Part shown: one piece after another, positions 56,964-64,000 of the stretch
Position numbering within the stretch: the stretch's first letter is position 1
Layout of the letters: each line of letters starts with the position of its first letter
Origin: Pseudeuparius sepicola
Taxonomy: Eukaryota > Arthropoda > Insecta > Coleoptera > Anthribidae
Assembly: GCA_963920635.1 (NCBI GenBank)
Contig: OY987299.1
Location: 119,041,373-119,105,372, forward strand
Length of the DNA: 64,000 nt
Direction of reading: 5' to 3'
Position numbers and translations under genes: made by a program
The notes under the pieces: model-generated
Told to the model about the DNA's origin: nothing
The model's database searches: none
Seen by the model: only the letters and a program-made list of their open reading frames with translations

Positions 56964-58140
56964 TACTGGTTCCATCGGCTAGGTGTTATTTATTCCAATT
57001 GATATTAGTTATTAGCGGTGAGATATAGGAGAGTTCGGCGTCCTCTACAACTACTAGAAGGGGTAAGGATATGCCACTAAAACATCCTTTATTATTTATA
57101 ATTAGTACAGGTATTAAAAAATCTGTATCTTTCATAAAAAATAATTTTAAACCGATTTAACTTAATATGGTACCTACAGCATTATTCCTCAGATATGGTA
57201 ATAATATGTAGTGTAGTGTTTACAACGAAAGTTGCCGAATTGTTCGAATACGATATCTGGCGCCAGAAACATATTCGTGAGAGAATAATAATTGAGATGT
57301 TTATTTTGGTACAGCGGGCAGCCAACTTCGTATAGAGAGAAAAGACAAACGGCGAAGTGTTAAACGAGAGACTGACAAATGAGATGCGCGGTCCCATTGG
57401 CTATAAAAATATACCCTAAGCATAATTAGTGGTGTAAACGAACGAAATGTTACTATGGCGCTCGATTTCCTACACGATATAAATTATTATTCGGTTAAAA
57501 TATAATGTGGGTATTTATTTGACGTGCAGGTATTATTATATTATGATTTGTAGTAGGCAACTGGTCCTTATGTCCTTCTTTTTGGAATTATATTATGTGC
57601 AGGTTGTCCTTATAACATTGGACAATTATAATTTGTATTCCAATGTGTATGACAATAAAGACCATAGAATACAGTATAGTATTATAGTATATTCTATAAT
57701 ATACCATTCTATGTGTCTGGAACAAAACAGAATACAAAATCTTTTAAGCCAAAATTTTTGCGCACATTCGTACTGTGAGATGAAGAAAGAAGATTAGTGT
57801 TTTTATATTGGCGGCAGCGAGAATATCTAAACAACAGCGATGAAACCACCTTTAGCACAAATGGTATGGTTTCGAGTCAAAATTGCCGTCAATTCACAAC
57901 CAAGAATTTATCATAAAAGCAAGGAGACACTATTCGCCAAAAATTAACGTTTTGTGTAGAATACTAAAAATAAAAATACTAAAATAAATTTTGATAAAAC
58001 TAAATGTTCTGATAATGCATATCAAAGTTTTCTCTTTCATCGACGTATAACGACAAAGATATTGCAATCTTTGTTGAGATACGTCCTGACATGCCGCAGG
58101 CACAGTGATGCCCAATACCGGTTTCATCCTTTTTGAGAAC
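56964..58140. other. intergenic, no gene recognised
   Basis: No exon supported. The open frames at 57182-57397 and 57507-57797 are AT-driven. Confidence 0.4.
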
Positions 58141-59320
58141 CAGGGTTGAGCTGATTTAAATCTGTTGATTAAAATCGTGATTAAAATCATGATTTTAATC
58201 AAAGCGATTTTTTAATTTTAATAAAGTCATTAAAATCAGGATACTTAAAGATTCATAGAAATGAAAAAAATCGTGTTGGATACAAAAACAAAACTTTGAC
58301 AAATTTTTATAATAATATTTATTATAATACTTGAAAAGGAATGTAGCAGCTTTTCACAAAAATTAAACTTTCCAACCATCTAACAAAAAAATAGAGAACC
58401 TAACCTGAAAATAAAAAAACAAACAAAATATTGTTGAACTTTATTGTAGTTTATTGTGGGTAAAAACACTTGTGAAGTGTATAAGAAATAAAAAGTACTT
58501 TATACCGATCTGAGTATATTATTCATGCTTGAAATAGTATATTTCATTACGAGTCTGGAAATAAAGATTTTTCCGTGCGCGCGTGACAAATTCCCGTGTA
58601 AGGCGCAGCCGAACACGGGAAGTCATGCAAGCACGGAAAAATCTATTTCTGGACGTGTAATGAACGATATTTTTTTATTATACTTCTTTGAAAACGGAAA
58701 CTTAAAACATTTTATCCGCATATTATAATAAATTTAATTGACAAAAAATAAACAATGCAGACAATATAGTGTTTGGTATGTATGATGCGTTTCCATGGTT
58801 ACTCTCAAATTATTTCAAAGGTGCTTTGTTGTAAATTTGTTATTGTCAGATAAGGTGAATAAAACGTCAAAAATATTACAGAAATGTATCTAAATATTGA
58901 AACACTTACGAATTAAAATACAAAATAGGTACATGTTAAATATCAGAGAGCATATAGAGTTTCTTAAATTTAGTTTACTTCGCTGTATATTTCTATTTTA
59001 AAGCCATATATTCGGTATTTTTATTCAGCGCACGGAAAGTTTTTCCATGCGCTGTTTCCGTGCGCTAGCCCGAAAAACCCCATCTTTCATTATTGCTAAA
59101 ACAGATGAAAATAAGGTGTTTTCAAAGAAGTAGGTATAATAAAAATATTTTTTTGTTTGGCGAAACAAATAAAAAGTTAGAAAATATCCATGTTAATAAA
59201 AACTAGCCAACATTAATTTAAAAAAAATAATAAAAAAACAATATTTAAAAAAAATCGTTGATTTTCGATTCTTTAAAAAAAATAATGATTTTTATCACCC
59301 ATCAGATTGATGTAGGCAAC
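58141..59320. mobile_element. probable hAT-like element with TGATTTAAATC subterminal motifs
   Basis: The left end CAGGGTTGAGCTGATTTAAA is followed by repeated ATTAAAATC/GATTTTAAT words (58160-58220); the right side (59255-59300) carries GATTTTCGATT and ATGATTTTTATCACCC. hAT elements often start CAGGG and carry repeated subterminal motifs, but the right end and duplication could not be defined. A second inverted-repeat unit is nested inside. Confidence 0.4.
58544..59150. mobile_element. nested inverted-repeat element
   Basis: TATTATACTTCTTTGAAAAC near 58676-58695 is mirrored by GTTTTCAAAGAAGTAGGTATA near 59109-59130. At the left, GTCTGGAAATAAAGATTTTTC and its mirror (58553-58660) form a hairpin around a GC-rich loop with CCGTGCGCGCG. 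Confidence 0.5.
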
Positions 59321-60049
59321 AATCCTGGATGGATAAGTTTCTAAGAATAGAAACAACAGAATCAACTTCTCCGAGGGCAAGTACCCCTACTGGCATTGAA
59401 CTACACTGTTGGTTCTCGATTTTCATTGGGAATAACATTCCAGATGTAATCTTTGTTGAAATCTTTCTCATTGTTTATTATTTTTGAAAATTAATCTGAA
59501 GAATTAAGAAATACTTATATTTTATCGGCAATGTCTGGGTTGTCACAATTACTATCATTTACATGAGAAGTTTTCGCGAGTTTCCGCACACACAGTACTA
59601 TACTAATTTTTAAATTACACAAGAAAATTACTACCAGTAACAGTAACTCAAAATCCAACGATGTCTATCCGTTTTGCACATTTTTGGTTCTTGATCAACC
59701 GTAGCGTGCTGAGTGACGTTGTTGACGTCTACGGGTTCGCGCGTTCACTCTGTTTAGTGCAGTGGCGCTCTTTTTTAACTCTTGTTCACAATCTAAAAAA
59801 GTTGCAGAGCTTGTTACAGATTTTTGTATACAGTGTTCTACTTAGTTTTGTGTTTTATTTGTTACTGCAGTCTTTCGCAGTATTCCCGGCGAAAGGGATC
59901 CACCTAGTCGTGGTCGTCGGGCTTAGGTCCCTACGCAACACATTAATTACTGTTCAGCGTATTTGTGGATATTAAAAAACGAAAAAAATGGATTGATAAT
60001 GGAAAATCAAAAAGGTAATAAATAATAAATGAACTTAAAATAATTTTTC
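59321..60049. other. intergenic, no gene recognised
   Basis: The 104-codon frame 59661-59975 is hydrophobic and leucine-rich but matches no family I recognise and is ignored. Confidence 0.35.
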
Positions 60050-60317
60050 AAATTTCTTGGGAAATGTAAAAACAAGCAAATTTAGGATATGTTGGTATAA
60101 CTGGCAACGGCGCACCGAGAGATGCGGGCCTCCGTGCGATACTGACTGGCGCGACCAGTCAAAAGCGCCGTTAATTATGGGTTCAAATGAACTTGTGAAA
60201 ATATTTTCTTATTTTTTTATTGATTTTCGAATTGTTTAATTTCGGATTCATATTACGCTAATTTTTATCCACATGTGGTTAAATTTTTTTACATCGTGAC
60301 TGGATCACCCGTATAAT
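60050..60317 (+). repeat. GATTCARTCATGATG element, truncated copy
   Basis: Shares with 55980-56150 the block around ACAAGCAAATTTAGGATATG, the CAACGGCGCA region and a right end TTACATCGTGACTGGATCAC followed by CCGTATA. Confidence 0.5.
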
Positions 60318-61440
60318 GAATTTATAATGGGCATATGTATGAGTCACTAGATTTAATTGTTTAGATGTAATTGTAGATGATAAATTAAAATGGCCAATAT
60401 CTTGATTATGTGTGCAGAAAAATGTCAAATGTATAAAATTGGAGTTTTGAACAGCCGTCGGTAATTTTTAAGTTATCATTCATGCCCGGTTAATGGTGTT
60501 CTACCACACTTTGTAGCTCTGTATTGTATATACTTCATAAGGAGGAAAAGAACAGGTCGCAATTTTTACAAAACACACGGTAATATTAAAGTGTGGCAGA
60601 GAGAGTAGAATAATTATTGTAGACATGGTGCAGACATTAAATTTGTAGAACGTAGAAAATTATTTAAAATTTAGGCTATGGATTTATATTCATAAAATAA
60701 ATTTGAATCGTGCAGCTCCATGTTGCAAAAATTTCTGAAAAAATTTAATGTGCATTGCAGAAAATTGTGGCTTGGTACCCAGAAGCTTCTAAAATGTAAT
60801 AGTTTTGGTGATTGAGTTTAATTTTATTTGACCCTTAATTTTATTTATTTTTTTCTATTTTTTTTTACAAAATCGTTATTACTTAAAAATTTTTGGTAAA
60901 ATTTGGGACAGGCCTGTTTTGAGGGGTGCTGAATCCAGTGGCGACAGATTTTTCTAAAAAATCACTTATGTAATTTAATAAAATTTTGCACCTAGAAACT
61001 GGCATACCTAGTAGTAGGTGTGAAAGGGGAATTTTTTTTGCTCAAAAATGCATTTTATCAAGCCCTTCAATTAAAAAAAAACCATAGGCCTTGGATTGTA
61101 TATGAAAGACGTATTTTTTGTTCAAGAAGGCAGTTTATCAAGCTATTCCTACAATTAAAAAAACCGGTAAAATCGCACAATTAATATACTTTTGACATGG
61201 TGACCGAAAACAAATGGGTCGTACTATATGCACGGTCCTCGTTTATAAGAGGCTTATTTTCAGTTTTTTAAACGTTTTTTTTTATGTTTCGTACTTTTTT
61301 AGTTTTGTATCTGCTTTTGTTTCTTTGATAACTTAAATACTGTAAAGAAGTAGGTGGGACAGAGGTCTGGTAGGGAGCAAAACTTGAAGCCACGCCACTG
61401 AGGCGCACCTCCTCCTTTATACTGTTTCAGTGGCATCGTA
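60318..61440. other. intergenic, no gene recognised
   Basis: AT-rich; repeated phrases (AATGCATTTTATCAAGC near 61048 and AAGGCAGTTTATCAAGC near 61125) suggest an old repeat but no boundary is clear. Confidence 0.35.
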
Positions 61441-61850
61441 ATTACATGCGCAAAGGCGTGGATGTGCCCCTCGAAAGTTCTTTTCTTTTCATCTTCCGCG
61501 TCTTGAGGTCAAATCAAAGAAGCCGCGCCGGAGTTTTTAAGCTTTCGCCGCCGCCGCCGACGGCGTCCAGCATTGACAGCTCGCTTCCAAATTTAGCACC
61601 TCCGGCTGGCGAAATCCCGCAACGGCCCCATAAAAAACCCATCGACCCGCACCGAGAGCAGACATTCGAATCCTATTTAAAATTTACCGTGTCGATTTTA
61701 TTTGTTTTATTCAGCGCCGGGCGCCGTCGCGCGCGAAAAATATTGTTTAAGCCGTTTAAAACTTTTATTGGGCGAATTTAAATATTTTTAATATATCTGG
61801 GGGGAGCCCGGGCATTGAAAACAGCTTAAGGGCGCAGCCTCCGGAAACTT
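61441..61850. other. GC-rich tract
   Basis: CCGCCGCCGCCGACGGCG at 61550-61567 and further GC-rich stretches to 61850. The open frame 61446-61781 is proline- and arginine-rich and unrecognised. It could be a conserved regulatory tract, part of an exon or a repeat. Confidence 0.3.
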
Positions 61851-62150
61851 TAAATGTATTCAAAAAGTATAAAGCACTTTTTGATATATATTTGCGCGAC
61901 ACGGAGTTTATATTTTCATACAATGTTTTATTCAATTTGTATTGAGGCCCGCGGGAAGCTTCTGTTTGCATTCAATACCGGTCTTGCCATCGTTTCTCAC
62001 CCCAGTAGGGCGGCTTTTCTCCGGGATTTTTTGGGCTCCTTTTTAATTAAACTTTGATGGTTAAAGAGGTATATATAGGCATATAGAATTAGCACAACAG
62101 AATCGACTTTTGATGGGAAAAATTTTATAACTTATAGGTACGCCTATAAG

Positions 62151-62310
62151 CAGTGATGTAATGTATCGAGACACATGTATCTAGATACTGTATCTAGATA
62201 CTTTTTATGTACCTAGATACATATCTAGATACTTACAAAAATCAGGATCTGCTTTAGTATCTAGATCCTTTTGAAAGTATCTAGACACTAGATACATTTT
62301 TTTAGCTAAG
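62151..62310 (+). mobile_element. solo hAT-like end with GTATCTAGATAC motifs
   Basis: CAGTGATGTAATGTATC begins at 62151 and is followed by a dense cluster of TATCTAGATAC or close variants to about 62300. This is the layout I associate with hAT termini and their subterminal transposase-binding repeats. The rest of the element is missing; the Penelope-like sequence starts shortly after. Confidence 0.5.
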
Positions 62311-62338
62311 ATGCCGAGGGGTTGCCACGTGCCTATAT

Positions 62339-64000
62339 TTGATTTTTAAACCGTTCCTATGGGCAAAAATTAATTTTAAGTTTATTGTAGGTAATTCAAA
62401 TAGAATTACCTGCTTTGTGAGGAATATCAACAGATTAAAGAAGGAACTAATTTTTTTAGAAACTAAAATTAATAGCTTTTTACCTGCATATATCTGGTTT
62501 GAATTTAAACGTAGACAAAATCAATCATATAATAGAATTTTTAATCAAATAAAAGAAACTAATTTACGTAAATTTGAGCATCTTAGAAATGAAAATAAAA
62601 TCAAACTTAAAATAAATCAACGTTGGTTTAAAAATCTTACAAATGTTGATATTCCTATCGAAGTTAAGAATATTCTATCACTTGGTCCAAAATTTAGTTT
62701 ACCACCAACTAAAACTGACATTTCTATTAAGAATCTCTTAGCAGATGTGGAATTCTCTCTTGAACAAATAAATAATCACGATCAAAAAAACATTATCCTT
62801 TGTCAGATGACTAATATAATAACTAATTTCATTAATCATTTTCCAACGCATTATTCTGAAATTACCTCTTGGTATAATACTACAAAAAAGTTTTTGAAAG
62901 AGCACCCAGAAATTATTGTAGTTAAGTCTGATAAAGGTAATGTTTCAGTTATCATGTTTAAAAATGAATACAGTGAACTTGCAAATAATATGTTACAAGA
63001 TCCAACTTATTATATCAAATTACCAAGAGATCCAACTAATACCATACAACAAAAAGCTAATAATTTAGTTAGTAATTTAACTAAAACTAAAGAAATAGAA
63101 AAAGATGTTGCTAAATCTTTAAAAATATACAATTCTATTGCCCCAAAATTTTATGGATTACCAAAAATCCATAAACCTAACCTAGCTCTTAGACCTATCA
63201 TTGCTTCAATTGATTCACCAACTAGTAAAATCACTAAGTATTTAACTAACATCCTTAGTACATCTTATGAAGAAAATAATCCTTATTTTATTAAAGATTC
63301 CTTTAGTTTTGCAGAAAAATTCAATAATTTCCAACTCCCTGAAAATTATGTCATTATAAGTTTAGATGTTGTTTCTTTTATTCACTAATATTCCATTAGA
63401 ACTTACTTTAAGTTGTATAGAAAGAAAATGGAATAGTATCAAACATCATTGTACTATTAAAAAGGAAAGTCTGTTTATATTTTTGAGATTTATTTTTAAT
63501 AATACTTATTTTTCATTAGACAATCAATTTTATAAACAAATTTTTGGTACACCAATGGGATCTAATATTTCACCAATCATTGCTCAATATGTTATGGATG
63601 AACTTCTTGAAAATTGTATACCAAAATTATCTTTTGAATTACCATTCTTATTAAAATATGTTGATGATATAATTTGTTCAATACCTAAAGGTAAAGAGCA
63701 AGAGATTTTACAAGTATTTAACAGTTACAACCAATATATACAATTTACTCTGGAACCTGAAAATCATAATAGTGTACCTTTCTTGGACACTAAAGTGATC
63801 AGAAAAGCAGATAATAGAATAATATTGGATTGGTATACTAAACCAACTTGTTCTGGTAGATACACTAATTATTTTTCGTACCACACTGAAAAAACTAAAA
63901 TAAATTTAGTGCTAAGTATGAAAAATAGGATCTCAAAATTATGTCACCCATCACTTATAAAAAAGAATTTAGTTAAATTAAAAAAACTTTTTATTGATAA
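62339..64000 (+). pseudogene. Penelope-like element reverse transcriptase, one frameshift, cut by window end
   Basis: The first frame (ATG 62339, stop 63386-63388) contains, in order, RWFKNLTNVDIP, KSDKGNVSVIMFKNEY, FYGLPKIHKP, LRPIIASIDSPTSK and ISLDVVS; the last holds the first catalytic aspartate. The next frame, from about 63378, continues LFTNIP, GTPMGSNISPIIAQ, LLKYVDDII (the YVDD active-site pair, 63656-63673), SVPFLDTKVI and WYTKPTCSGRYTNY and stays open to 64000. The KADKGN, LPKIHK and YVDD set is diagnostic of Penelope-like elements. One extra T in the run 63376-63379 accounts for the shift. The C-terminal GIY-YIG endonuclease, if present, lies beyond the window. The 5' start is uncertain. 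The rest is intact, implying a young copy. Confidence 0.9.

Noticed and set aside
59661..59975. 104-codon hydrophobic frame
   Set aside because: No recognisable family, no splice or promoter support.
61446..61781. 111-codon proline/arginine-rich frame
   Set aside because: It follows a GC-rich tract; no domain, and composition explains its length.

Overview
This window is AT-rich eukaryotic DNA. Its repeat content points to an insect: Penelope-like, P-like, hAT, mariner and PIF/Harbinger-like remains, long fold-back elements ending in ACAGGGTG, and TAGGTACC microsatellite drift. The order cannot be fixed from sequence alone; beetle and hemipteran are both plausible. Genes are sparse and most of the window is transposon remains.

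Only one host gene is well supported. It is a divergent V-ATPase subunit F paralogue on the minus strand, with two exons (21648-21837 and 20502-20860) that join to give the family's GFLLGGIG motif. A second intact-looking protein segment is a THAP DNA-binding domain in two exons (38240-38331 and 38514-38683). It lies inside a 1,887 bp element with perfect 33 bp terminal inverted repeats, resembling an internally deleted P-like element.

Region by region: 1-10 kb holds a hAT-like element (1239-2300), small fold-backs and a TA-flanked TIR element (5485-6538). 10-19 kb holds fold-back elements, a TIR element that splits an open frame (12106-13816) and a Harbinger-like giant fold-back (14679-16161). 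20-23 kb holds the V-ATPase gene, with a TTAA-flanked fold-back just upstream, and a mariner relic. 24-31 kb holds a minisatellite-bearing TIR element, two large fold-backs and a G-rich hAT with a perfect 8 bp duplication. 34-35 kb holds a hAT (ZMYM1-like, DUF4371) transposase pseudogene, cleanly split by a 330 bp insert that carries (AT)n and a convincing minus-strand hammerhead ribozyme. 37-39 kb is the THAP element. 39-41.8 kb and 51-52.3 kb hold a hairpin-bearing repeat family, the first copy interrupted by a fold-back. 42-57 kb holds more fold-backs, a second copy of the 1239-2300 element and a tRNA-like sequence. The window ends inside a Penelope-like reverse transcriptase (62339-64000) with one 1-nt frameshift.

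The most distinctive signals are the two-tier fold-back architecture (an outer ACAGGGTG end, about 100-200 bp, then an inner ACAGGGYG..AAAG end) seen at six loci, two of which share a core but have unrelated outer arms; the hammerhead-bearing insert; and the THAP-only P-like element with repeated CCCAGAAAA motifs.
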